Of a stretch of DNA of 64,000 nucleotides, positions 11,551-22,720 are shown in pieces (the first letter of the stretch is position 1; each line of letters starts with the position of its first letter). The stretch is from positions 52,006,409-52,070,408 of the forward strand of contig NC_060065.1 in NCBI RefSeq assembly GCF_020283565.1, written 5' to 3'. This stretch comes from Trifolium pratense. Lineage: Eukaryota; Streptophyta; Magnoliopsida; Fabales; Fabaceae. Below the pieces are notes generated by a model, which was given only the letters and a program-made list of their open reading frames with translations, did no database searches and was not told where the DNA came from. The position numbers were made by a program, and so were the translations under genes.

Positions 11551-12608
11551 AAACATGTTGGTTTATCAAACATATATCCATGATCTTAGGGACCGTAACG
11601 ATAAACATTTATATGGCAATTTTGTTGCAGTGATGGGTACTAAATGGGATATTGAAAAAATTTCCGAAGACAAATGATTTTGGGTTGTGAAAATTAAAGA
11701 TGTAAATAATTTGGGTTCAACTAAATTGTAGTGATGATGCATTGAAGGGTGAGATAAAGCTATACGTGCTATCATTTTGTGCCTTTGTGACAAGGTATTG
11801 AGATACGGGTAATGATTCATTTATCCAAAAATCTGTAACTTCAAAAAGGATTGTCTTAAAAAGGGGGGCAATGGTAGTGGATCGAAGAGAAATTAAGTTT
11901 TACTCTTTATGAATTATTGAAGCTAATTTCTAATTTCTAATTTCTAATATCATTTGCATCTCTTATAAAGATTTATTGTTAGTTGATCGAAGAGCTGCTC
12001 TATTAATCATACGTAGGTAATTTTTTGGACCGAACTAAGACTCATTTACTCTTAATTTTTTGTAAACCATTGTATTATCCACGCATGGGTCTGATTAAAA
12101 TGTATATGAAAAATTGGAGTAACATTAACCATAAATTTGGATAAATTTTCATAGAACGGAAATTATGATATATTTTTTTTGAAGAAGCTAAAAGGAAATT
12201 ATGATATATTATGAAATACTTCCTTATAAACTACAATAGAAATTTTATTTGCATCTTCACCGTATTTGTCGATAATCAGAATCTTTAATTATTTTCTAGA
12301 AGTAACTCTTTGAAGTTGCAAGTTGCAACATACAACTAGCCATGTGAAAACACCAGCGACGAAAGATATATCTTAACATGTTTAATATATTGTCTTTACT
12401 CTTTATTTTAAATTTTGATTAAATATTAAAAGTTCACATTATGATTTTTTTGGCATAAAAGAATAGTGGCAATGAAGAAAAAAAATGAGACATGTTTTGT
12501 AAAAAAACAAATTTAAAAATTGAGTAAATATTATTTTGTAATCGGACGTGTAAAAATTATATACACATTTCGTCATACCTCAATTTAGCATTCCTTTTTT
12601 TTATAATT

Positions 12609-13440
12609 GGTTTACGGTTAGCTTATGTTAGCAAGCTTATAATATAAGAGACAAGAGATGTTGCCGTTCAAATTTATTGAAAAACAGGGTTAACAGAATT
12701 CCTAACTTTTATCACGATTGAAGCACATACTCTAGTAGTTGAAAGGCTTTACTGTAAACAAATGCATATTCGATTTTTATTGTAGACAAATTTGTATTTT
12801 TTTTTTAAATATAAAGCCACAATAAAAAGATAGAAAAACTGAGAGGGAAAAAAATTTAGGTTTAGGGTTAGCTTATGTTAGCAAGCTTATAATATATAAG
12901 AAATATAACTCAAATTCAAATCTATAACGCATCTTATTTAAATTAATTTGGAACTTAATATTGCAAAAATTCAATGAAAAATTAATTAATGTAAAAATCG
13001 GGAGAAAAAAATGAGAGGATAGAAATTAATTGAATTCTATTTAAAAAAAAAAAATTGAATGTTTATTACATAAAAAAATTGGAGTTGTATAAAAAAAAAG
13101 GGTTGATTTCTATTTAAACAAAATTAAGCATTTATTTCATTACATGTGGATTATCAAATTATATCACATTGATTCATGTATCCTAGTGGCAAATTCATCA
13201 AGTAAATCTTAAAGGTCATGAGTCCGATTCTTGTTGAGGTATTTTTTAACATTTTATTTGAATTAATCAAGTAAATCTTAAAGGTCATGAGTCCGATTCT
13301 TGTTGAGGTATTTTTTAACATTTTATTTGAATTAAATTAGGGTTAAAATGAGAGGGAAAATGAGCGGAAAAAGGATTAGGTTTAGGGTTAGCGTATCAGA
13401 ATAAGCTTAAAATATAAGAGATAAGAGATTTGATGATTTG
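12609..13440. repeat. Gene-free stretch with dispersed and tandem repeats
   Basis: The sequence ggttagcttatgttagcaag occurs at about 12612 and 12868, with a diverged third copy at about 13385. Positions 13201-13337 are a near-perfect tandem duplication with a 69-bp period (agtaaatcttaaaggtcatg at 13201 and 13270). Nothing here looks coding. Confidence 0.6.
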
Positions 13441-13969
13441 CTAGATTTCTAATTATCGGTTTTTAATTGTTTAAATTGTGCAATGAAAATTGATGGTGCT
13501 TAATTGTCGTATGAAATGTTTCCTATGAAAATGGATGGTGCTTAACACTTTGTGAACATAATTTTCTTTATAAAGGAAATGACAAGTCATCGAAAACTCA
13601 CATACATACAAAGTGGAGAGACCGGGGTTTGAATCCTGGTCATAATGTTCGATACTAGAACTTTCAGCATTTCTATTAGTTGAACTATGAATTGTCATAA
13701 CAATGTGGTGAAATAGAATATGAACTAATTGAGTTTTTCTCTATTTATTTTTATTTTTTATTTGTCAAATAGTTTAGTGGTTAAACTAACATATTTTAAA
13801 TAGAGAGAAGTTGAGAATTTGAACTTTGAACTTTGACTTCTTCAATAATATTTTTAATAGTTATCAACTAAATTACACTTGTGGGACAAATTTTTTTTCT
13901 CTTTTATTACCAGAAAAAAAAAATAGTCCAACTCTCGATAAGAATTGAGACCAATAAAAAAAGTTAAAT

Positions 13970-14062
13970 GTCTCATGAGCTTAGCTCAGTTGGCGAGGAC
14001 ATCGTATTATATGTACAGTAGCCGGGTTTCGAAGCCCGGACACTACATTTATTGACTTTAAG
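13970..14062 (+). mobile_element. tRNA-derived SINE-like insertion
   Basis: A pol III A-box-like TTAGCTCAGTTGG is followed about 45 bp later by a B-box-like GGGTTTCGAAGCCCGG carrying one extra T. Short SINEs with this layout are common in legumes. The matching position in the G2 block (about 2000) lacks it, so it inserted after that duplication. It is not a functional tRNA: acceptor and anticodon arms cannot be folded. A similar head fragment is at about 53343. Confidence 0.55.
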
Positions 14063-15891
14063 ATCAAAGTTTAAATTCTAAATGAAAAAGTGTTTTCATG
14101 TTCCGTATTAATATCTTGAATAAGATTACCTATAAAATCTATCCATTTCCAGAGTTTAGTTTTCTCAATGACTCCAAGTTTAGTGTGAAAATAAACTTTT
14201 ATTTTAATCACCACCTCGTTGCACTTGCACCCCTCGACTCTCCAAGTTTGTTTTAAGAAACAAAGTAACAATTTTATATCAACTTTACTAAACATAAATA
14301 ATTTCCACTTCAAACTCAATTCAGTCCAATCATTTTTATAAAATCAATTCAACACTAAATAAAATCACCACCACAAACCAGTCACAATCCCATTCCCCAC
14401 AATATAAACATGAGATGAGAAGATAACCCCAAAATCATCCAAACTTTTGAAAAATGAATAGCATCAAAACTCAAGTAACATGTAACATAGAGTAAGAAAC
14501 AAGTAACTAGTTTGTTACGAAAACATTTCTACATAACAAAATTGTATATGGAAAGTATAGGGAGCGAAGAAATATCGATATCCCAGTTAAGTTTTCATTC
14601 TTTCACGATTAAATAGAGAGAATCATGTCAGTCTCATTGACACCTGAATATGTACAATGTACTCCAACAAAAGTAGTGTACATGCTAACTGGTTTACATT
14701 ACCACATTTCATTACAGTAGCATGTTTAAGTACCTAAAAAAACTAATTGCCTTTCTGTGCTTTTAGCTCAACAATACGACGTCGAATCTCCTTTTTAAGC
14801 AGATCCTCAGATTCTAGGATCTTGTTATCTGAAATGCATTGTAAAACAGTTCTCAGACTAGCAATTTCTTCATCTCTGGCCTTATCCTGAGTTCAAGTTC
14901 AAAGTAATTTTACTAATGACTAAAATGAAATATTAAATAAAATAGAATTAAAATAAGAAAAATAAAAGAACCTTGATTTCAATGGAGTTGGTTTTCTCAC
15001 AGCTGCTCTCACAAATCAGTTTGGCATTCTGGATGTGTTCTCGCAACATATCAACTAATTGATTCTTGCCAGCCAAGTTATATGCACAGCTGAATCTAAC
15101 AGCTCCAACAAATTGCTTCCTCCTGATAAGATTTTCAACAAAATCTGCAAAGTACAAGAAATTTCACTTCATCAAAACTTACCAGAACGAAAACATACAT
15201 AAAATAAGTTCAAATTGGATTTCACAGTTCATACTACTATCTTATTATTTGATAGTCGTATGGTATGATGTAACATACCAGAAACTTTATTTGCAAAACC
15301 TAGGGTCCCAAACATCTCAATAGCTATCTTGTGCTGAGCAACAAATGCGAAAAGCTCCATAACTTCATCTTCATTGAAAGAAGTAAGCAATCCGTAAATT
15401 GGCAAAAGCAGTAGAAAAGCAAGAACCGTCAAAGAATTTTCAGTATTTTCTTTCATGTAAGCTTTCAAATCAAGTGCTAGCTTCAATGCTTCTTCTCTTA
15501 CACAAGGTTCAATATTTGGTGAGATTCTCATCAGTTGTTCTAGTAGATAGATGTGGTAACCCACAATAATCCCACCATTATCTCCCTTCTTACACAGTGG
15601 AATAATGGGGTTCTGTATCATATCCAAAACTACTCTTGAAGGATCTGATAATTCTAGAAGAAAAACTAAAATGTCATTGCAAAGTGACTCAACTACATCA
15701 GTTTTCTCACTTGTGTCCAACAGCAAACTTGTTTCATCAATGGTAGGACTTGATTGATCATGCATGTAAGATGCAACTGCATATTTAGACATCAGAGGCA
15801 GATATTTAATTTAAGCTCCCTCATATTTATAGAAGCATCACTCAATGAAAGCAACAATATCAATTAGGAATTTAAAAAACTAAACAATCTA

Positions 15892-16008
15892 GTCCCAAAA
15901 TATAAGTAAAAGTTGGTCAACAAAAGTGAATGTATTTGGTCCAAATCTTTAACCAAATACATCAAGTTTCTTTGACTCATTTCTGTTTATATTTTGGGAC
16001 GGAGGGAG
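15892..16008. mobile_element. Stowaway-like MITE in G3 intron 1
   Basis: Inverted ends are gtcccaaaatataagtaaaa and its partner tttatattttgggacggagg, followed by gag and TA. It lies entirely in intron 1, between exon 1 (ending 16567) and exon 2 (starting 15776). G2 intron 1 lacks it. Confidence 0.7.
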
Positions 16009-16744
16009 TACTGTGAAAGAATGTAAACCATCTCCTAGATTGAAATCTATTGGTGACAGACGAAAGCATTATTTTAAAAGTTCCAATCAATGTCAATATA
16101 GCACACTAAGTGAATCAATGGAGATAGTGTTAGGTATAGATTGGTTAATAAACAAGACTATAAATAGTTGCCAGGACTATTAATTTCCCCTCAATGTTTG
16201 TCAGGATATTGAAACTACATTTTAACTCATAAGATTTACACTATTTGCAATATACTTTGAAGAATTAACCCTACATTAATTAATTTACCAATCTATCATT
16301 AGCAGTACCATAATATTACAATAAAACCATAGCCATGACTTCAAGGGTGTGATATAATCCAAATACAGTTTGACAGTGTGTATGTGTGTGTGATATAAAA
16401 ATTGGAGAAGCTTTTCAACTTGACTAAGCAAACAACATTGCAGGATTAAAAATATTTTATACAAATTATGTTGATCAGATTATTAGAAATATAAACATCA
16501 TGTAAAGAAAATAATGAAATGAATTTTTTTCAATAAACTAGATGAATAAGAAGTAAGAACATTTACCCAGATCTTTTTCCTCATTAATATATTTCATTAA
16601 TGCTTCATATTGTATCCATCTCAATTCAGGCTCCTTTAGTTGTCCATCAAATTTATTCAGCTTTGACTCAAGTTCTTTGACTTCACCTTCAAACGGCTTC
16701 TCTTTTAAGTCGAGCTCCTTCACCTTCACTTTGAACTTATTTTC

Positions 16745-17000
16745 TTTTGACACAAGCTCCTTTACTCGGTCTTGAAATTCTCTTTCTTTTGATTGATGCT
16801 CCTTTACACGGCCCTCATGTTGCTTCTCTTTTGAGTCGAGCTCCTTCACCTTCACTTTGAACTTATTTTCTTTTGACTCAAGCTCCTTTACTCGGTCTTC
16901 AAATTCTCTTTCTTTTGATTGATGCTCCTTTACACGGCCCTCATGTTGCTTCTCTTTTGACTCAACCACCCTCGTTCTTCTATAGATTTGCTTCTGTTTA
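16745..17000 (-). repeat. 126-bp in-frame tandem duplication in the G3 rod
   Basis: The sequence from about 16761 recurs 126 bp later, for example tttactcggtctt at 16761 and 16887, with few changes. 126 nt equals 42 residues or three 14-residue units (KENKFKVKVKELDSKEKQHE appears in both), so frame and heptad phase are kept. G2 has a single copy. Confidence 0.8.
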
Positions 17001-18565
17001 AACACCAGTTCCGCCCCCAATGCACACTGATTGACTTCAAATTTATCCTTTTCGGATTCAAACTCCTTCACTCTGTCCTATAAATTGGTTCTCTTTCGAC
17101 TGTAACTCCTCCAATTGCCTTTCAAAGTCCTGCTTTTTAAATTCCAGCTCCTTCTCTTGGTCTTCAATACTCTTCTCTTTTGTTTCAATCTTTTTAGTCT
17201 TCAATTGCCTTTCAAGTTGATTCTCTTTTGACTTTAGCTTCATTTCCCGTCTTTCAACTAGCTTCTCTTTTGATTCAAGCTTCTTCTTACGACTTTCGAG
17301 TTCCTCCTCCATCAATTCAAACTCCATCATACGTCCTTCAAGCTGCTTATCTCTTGATTCTAACGCCTTTTCCCATTCTTTAAAGTGTTTCTCATTTTGC
17401 TCAAGTTCCTCCACCTGTCCTTCACATTGCTTCAGTTTTGACTCAAGTTCTTTAACCTGACCTTCAAATTTCTTCTCCATTGACTCAAAGTTCTTCATTT
17501 GAGCACAATCATTACGCTTCTGCCTTGTTGATATTACCTGTAGTAACTTTTTCCTTTCGGACTGAAGCTCTTTCTTTGTCGTCTCAAGTTCCATAGTACA
17601 TTCAGCAATTTTTTGGGAAAGAGCCTTCAGTTCCTCTTCCTTCCTTTCAGCAATTTCGCGAATTCTTCTAACACAACTAATTTGTGTCTTTTTATTTGCA
17701 AGCTCTTTGAGACACTCCTCAATCTCTCTATTTATAGACTTCAACCTCTTCTCTTCAAATTGTCTCTTCCTTTCGCATTTCTTATATGATTTTGCCAATT
17801 CACCCGGGCTTAAAGAAATATCATCTTTCGCGTCATCATCCGGTGCCACCTTTGATTTCTTAACAGAAATATGCAAGGAATTGTTGTTATCAAATACCGT
17901 CTTAACCGGCATTATAGTAGTATCCCGCATCTTAACAGGCGTATCATGTTTACAATTACATGTTGCAAAACTCGAAATCGGGGAAAGCCTTGGTGTAAAA
18001 GGAACATTATCATTATCATTTTCAAATTCAAACTCTTCACAAGTAACAAGTTCTTTCAAATCTGAATCTGGTTTACTTTTCTCACATGAAGTGAGACATT
18101 TAACATGAAAATTCCCATCATCGACAAAATCACGAAATTTTAGCATATCAGAAGCCTCAAAATCCATCATCACTCAACTATAGACACTGAAACAAAACAA
18201 AAATAAAATAAATAAACAATGAACTTTATTATTAAATTTTAGGTAAAATTAAAAGAAGTAATACATTATTACTACATTTATAGAAGCAAAATCAAACAAT
18301 AGCAGTATAAATAAACAGGGGTAAACGTTTTCAACATGTAAATATAGAAATTTATTTAGCTTAAACATTGCATAAAGTTGATTTTAGTTGAGAAATGCAT
18401 GAAAATAAATAAATAAATAAATAAATAAATTTTTTTAAAAAAAAAAAAAACAGAATGAAGTTAATATGCTTACATTACTTGGTTGGTTGATGGTTGATGT
18501 TAATCTTGTTTTTGTTACAGAATAGTGAGAGAAAACAAGAAGAGGAAGATAAAATGAAGAGAGAA

Positions 18566-18703
18566 GAAGATTCTAGAATTTGATTTGTATTTAGAGAGTG
18601 GTGTGAGAGTATAAAAAAATGACTGAGAGATGGTTGCATTGCGTATTGCAGCGGTAACAGTGGGCGTGGTTGTGTTGTGTGTGTGGAGTGGAGTGGGGTC
18701 CAC
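18566..18703 (-). promoter_or_regulatory. G3 upstream region: perfect HSE and GTGGACCCC box
   Basis: GAAGATTCTAGAA lies at 18566-18578 and GTGGACCCC (minus strand) at 18695-18703, 525 bp before the start codon. Spacing is as in G2. The sequence between is a close copy of the G2 upstream region. Confidence 0.45.
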
Positions 18704-20003
18704 ACAAACAGACTGCAATTTTGCAAACTTGCTCAGGAAGTTGGCGGACTGAGCTGAGGTATTGGCAGAAAAATAAGAGTTGTAAGGATATCATGAGTGA
18801 TGTGATACTACTAGTAGTAGTGATACTGCTAGTAGTAGTAGTACAAGTTAGGAGACCTCTTTTGTCAATTTCTTTGTTTTCGTATAGACGAAATAAGTCC
18901 ATGCTAGGATTGACAACTTGATGTCGTAAGATTGGTTGTTAAAAAACTAAAATCTACCTTCAAGCTAAAAGTAACTTTCAACGGATTCAGAGAGGTCTAC
19001 GAACCAACTTGTGCTTCGGCTTTTGCTGGCGGACTTTCGTCACAATAACCATTTGAAACTTATATAATTAAGAATGTAATTGGATTGCTTTGGATATATT
19101 TTTAATTAAAAAGGTGTTTGAATTTATGAAATTTTTATCAGTTCGATTTTTTGTTTGGTTTTTAATGTTTTTTAGAAATAAAACTTAACGAATATTAGTA
19201 GCCACGTTGTTGTTGTACTTATTTTATACATAGAAAACTAATGCATTGTCCACAAAATACTAGCTTAAGAAAATATCAAAATTATTAGATTATTGAGGTT
19301 TAAACTCTGAATCCTCTATTTATATGCGTAAGTTTCTTATGATTATTGTTATTTCTTCATTTGAAAAATCTAATACATTTCGTTAAAAATCAAATAGCTA
19401 TAATAGATGTTGGAACATCATGTTAAATGTGAGAACGAGTATATTTAGTTTTTTTCTTTGAAAATTCCACTTGAAAATTGTTATAACTAGTTCGAAGAAG
19501 AAATGACAGCTAATTTAGAATAGTGACAAGACCCTGTTCATGCATCCATTTTAAATATGTTAATAAACCCATGCTTTATGTTAAAGAAAGAAGAAGAAAA
19601 ACCACGGTTAATCAACAAGTTTAACTGATGGTTCAAACCAAAGTAATGAAAAAACCGGACCAATCATGAAGGTTTAAGGTTTAATTAATTAGACTGAATT
19701 CAATTGAGTCGAACCGTTTTTAATTAAATATATATTTTTAAATAATATATAAAGTTATAGAAACAAAAAGTATACAATATAAATCTATAACAGTAATTTT
19801 TATTATTTATTATGATATTTCATTAAAAATACATTTTATTATAAGTAAAAAAGGAAAAGAAAATATTAGTAAGGTACTCTTAAGAAAAAAAACAAAAAGT
19901 AAATAAGAAGATGTTAGTAATATTATCTTTATAAGCCCAATTCATTATAAAACCATAAACTATAACATACAAGTACTTTATCTCATACGATACACGGATA
20001 TAC

Positions 20004-20259
20004 AGAAAATTTCTCATCCCACTACCCACTTTCTCACCACACCTCTGGAAATTCTATTTTTGCCCTTGGTCAAGAAATTCAGAACGCGTTTTCCGAATTT
20101 TTTTAGTTCAAATTTGGAAAAAATTTGGAAATCACATTCCGAAGTTGTTTTTAAAGGCAAAAAAAATTCGGAAAACGCGTTCCGAATTTTTTGACCAAGG
20201 GCAAAAATAGAATTTTCAGGGGTGTGGTGAGAAAGTGGGTAGGTGGGATGAGAAATTTT
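20004..20259. mobile_element. MITE with about 90-bp inverted repeats and a 9-bp target duplication
   Basis: The ends are AAAATTTCTCATCCCAC and GTGGGATGAGAAATTTT. CGGATATAC is duplicated at 19995-20003 and 20260-20268; nine bp is typical of Mutator-like elements. The arms contain gaacgcgttttccgaat and its complement. The G2 block has no copy here but carries a Stowaway-like element at the same spot (7463-7758). Open frames across the element are chance. Confidence 0.8.
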
Positions 20260-20302
20260 CGGATATACATATGATACAAATAGAGAGTTTATAGTTATAA
20301 CA

Positions 20303-20806
20303 AATGTCCTCAAAGTGTACTTAAGCTCAAATACAACCCAATCCATCCAACAATAAGACTCTCTTATGGTATAAACTAAACTTTCATGTTCAACTAAATT
20401 TTGTAATCATCATCTTCACAATCCAAAACATTCTTAATCTTTTCAATTGTTGCGGTGAATATTATTTTGCATGGTTACTCCTAAGGGTGCTTCAACACAT
20501 TAAAGAAAATAAAATGTTAACAATGATCCTTTTTGTGTATGGTATAAAATTAATACACAAACAGGATGATTTTTAACATACATTTTATTTATTGTGTACT
20601 TTAATGTGCTACCTTAGAAGTAACCATGCAAAGTTTAACTTCAATATTCACCGGAACAATTGAAAATGATGGATTGTGAAGATGATGATTAAACATTTGG
20701 TGAAAATTTAGTTGAACATGAAAATTTAGTTTATGCCATGTCTAAGAGGGTCTTAGTGTTGAATGAATTCAGTTGTATTTGAGTTTAAGTATACTTTGAG
20801 CACATT
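20303..20806. repeat. Second copy of the long foldback
   Basis: Diverged copy of the inverted repeat at 7791-8336, at the corresponding place in the G3 block. The arms have decayed more, including loss of part of the right arm around gcacccttaag. Confidence 0.6.
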
Positions 20807-21514
20807 AAAGTACTATAACAAACCTATATTAATATGGTTAAAGTATACTATACCAAGTCATTACAATTTTTAAGAGATTAAAGTGGGAAAGTTTTTTTTT
20901 TTTTAAAAAAAGAAGAAGATTAAAGTGGGAAAGAGTCAAGTTTCATATGTATATACAATTTTTAAGAGATTAAACTGTGTTTTTTCATTTTATTTTTTTT
21001 AGTTTGTTTGTGTATTTTGGCTTCTATTATGAAGAGCATGCACTAAAGAACAAATGGGGAAGTGAATATAAATGAATAGGGAGGGGTTAAAAAAAAATTA
21101 ACGGGTCTGGACATGAGGAAGGAGAAGACTCAAAGAGGCAAAACACGAGGGGTTAAAAAAATACGTTAGTAACTATTTTATTTTAGCAAAAAAAAAAAAA
21201 TTAACGTAGAATTACTTGTTTATTTCAATTTAGTGGCAGAACTAGAAAATAAAGTTTGGATAAGCTACTAAAAAAAACTATAATATATAGATGACTGCGG
21301 ATATAAATGGTATTGCAATCTTGAATTCATGTGTGGTGAAACTAATCAATTCAAGTCTAAGTTTTTAATAGATTAGAAGATTTTTTGTCAAAAAAAATAA
21401 ATTAGAAGATTTATTCATAATACACAAGTTTAAGATGTCTCAATAAATTGTTAAAAAAAAAGATGTCTCAATAAAAGTCTGAAATAGATAAAACAATTGA
21501 AAACTTCGTTGACA

Positions 21515-21653
21515 AGATAGGGAAATTGCACAACAATCAATAGTAATCTACCTCAACAATGTTGCTAACAAGATAGGGAAATTGCACAATCGCCTTAATA
21601 TTGATATGATTTTCTTCAAACTCCTCTTTAAGATCCTCCACCTACAACTCTTC
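21515..21653 (-). pseudogene. Second possible RPT5-like relic
   Basis: After an AG acceptor at 21655-21654 the minus strand reads EEL, a stop, then VEDLKEEFEENHINIKAIVQ and FPYLVSNIVEV. It keeps the spacing of the recalled RPT5 segment (K-x5-N-x5-Q-x-PYLV-x-NIVE) better than the copy at 8881-9024. It is clearly not functional, given the in-frame stop and no ATPase domain nearby. Both copies predate the segmental duplication. Confidence 0.38.
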
Positions 21654-22595
21654 CTACAACCACAATAAACAATTCAACCAAAATATAAAAGACGATGAAA
21701 ACCCTAACAACTAAGACATAAGAGAGTCGTCAAACAATATTGATAGAGACATCAGATAGAATGACTTAGAATTCTCAGATGAGTGACGCAAGGGAGAAGA
21801 AGGAGGAAGAGCCGCCACACGTGAGATAAGAGAGAGGAAAGTGAGAACGAAGAGATGCGCCGCCGCACAAGGAAGAGAGGAGTGATGTATTTATGATTGT
21901 TAGGGTTTGAGTTTCTTCTTTTTATAAGGAAAATGAAAATAAAATGAAAAAAGTTAAGGAGGGAAAGTTGCCGCGCTATCAATTTTCAAACACAAGTGGC
22001 AATACTATATCCGATAAGCATTTTATTTATTTTTTTGACGAAAATGAGGGCCAAAACCCATCTACCCGATAAGTTATTTAATTGTAGATGTTATATTGAA
22101 ATTTTAGGTATAATTTAATACATTTTGTGTTACTAGTTATTCTAAAAATTCTCATTTTTATAACGTCTGCTACTTAAGTTGCGGAAGAGTAAAACATGAA
22201 ACGCGTATAATGCACGAATAACCGGTAAGTTGGCAAAAGGAAATTTCAATACAAATTTGCATCACAAAACTCTTTAAATGGATGGGAATTTTGTATAACA
22301 TGTAAAGTTCAATTCATAATCTCTTTTAAATAATTTAGAAGACATTCATTTCAACAGTGTTCAAAATAAATAAACCACTAGATAAAATTACAACAAAATC
22401 TCCATTTCTTATAAAAAAAAAAACTAAGAAGATCAATACTCAAGTGAACAAGAAGAAGAAAAACCAAGAAGCCGAGAAATAGAGATAATCTTGTTAATTT
22501 AGTCATGATTTTTCACTCTTTACAATTATAATATATATTTTAGAGCAAGAAACATATCATATTTTAGAGTATGTTAATGTACCTCAACAATAGTA

Positions 22596-22696
<101 letters not shown>

Positions 22697-22720
22697 AGCA
22701 GGTTTCTATTACCACATATT

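Larger units (their letters stand above)
14743..18170 (-). pseudogene. G3: FRIGIDA-like gene, near-duplicate of G2, with a 1-bp frameshift in exon 1
   Basis: Exons are 18170-16567, 15776-15279, 15144-14972 and 14886-14743. Exons 3 and 4 have exactly the G2 lengths (173 and 144 nt). Exon 1 starts MMDFEASDMLKF and includes the bipartite motif and coiled coil. Near 17072-17074 G3 reads ctctgtcc where G2 reads ctcgtcc. The extra base ends the frame a few codons later (QFIGQSEGV), and the correct frame resumes at once as KEFESEKDKFEVNQ. Without that base all exon phases fit and the product would be about 805 residues. Beyond the shift the rod has a 126-bp tandem duplication absent from G2. The Frigida domain exons are intact. 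So this is either a very young pseudogene or a sequence error. Intron 1 contains a Stowaway-like MITE. A 5'UTR intron starts at 18473. Confidence 0.85.

Noticed and set aside
13977..14050. Possible tRNA gene
   Set aside because: A- and B-box-like motifs exist, but there is no foldable acceptor stem or anticodon arm and the B box has an extra base. It fits a SINE better.
18475..18921. Short frames upstream of G3 (and the similar ones at 5698-6091 upstream of G2)
   Set aside because: They overlap the shared promoter/5'UTR. Similarity between the two blocks is explained by the duplication, and the frames differ by indels.
20014..20346. 110-codon minus-strand frame
   Set aside because: It is made of the inverted-repeat arms of the MITE at 20004-20259 plus flank.
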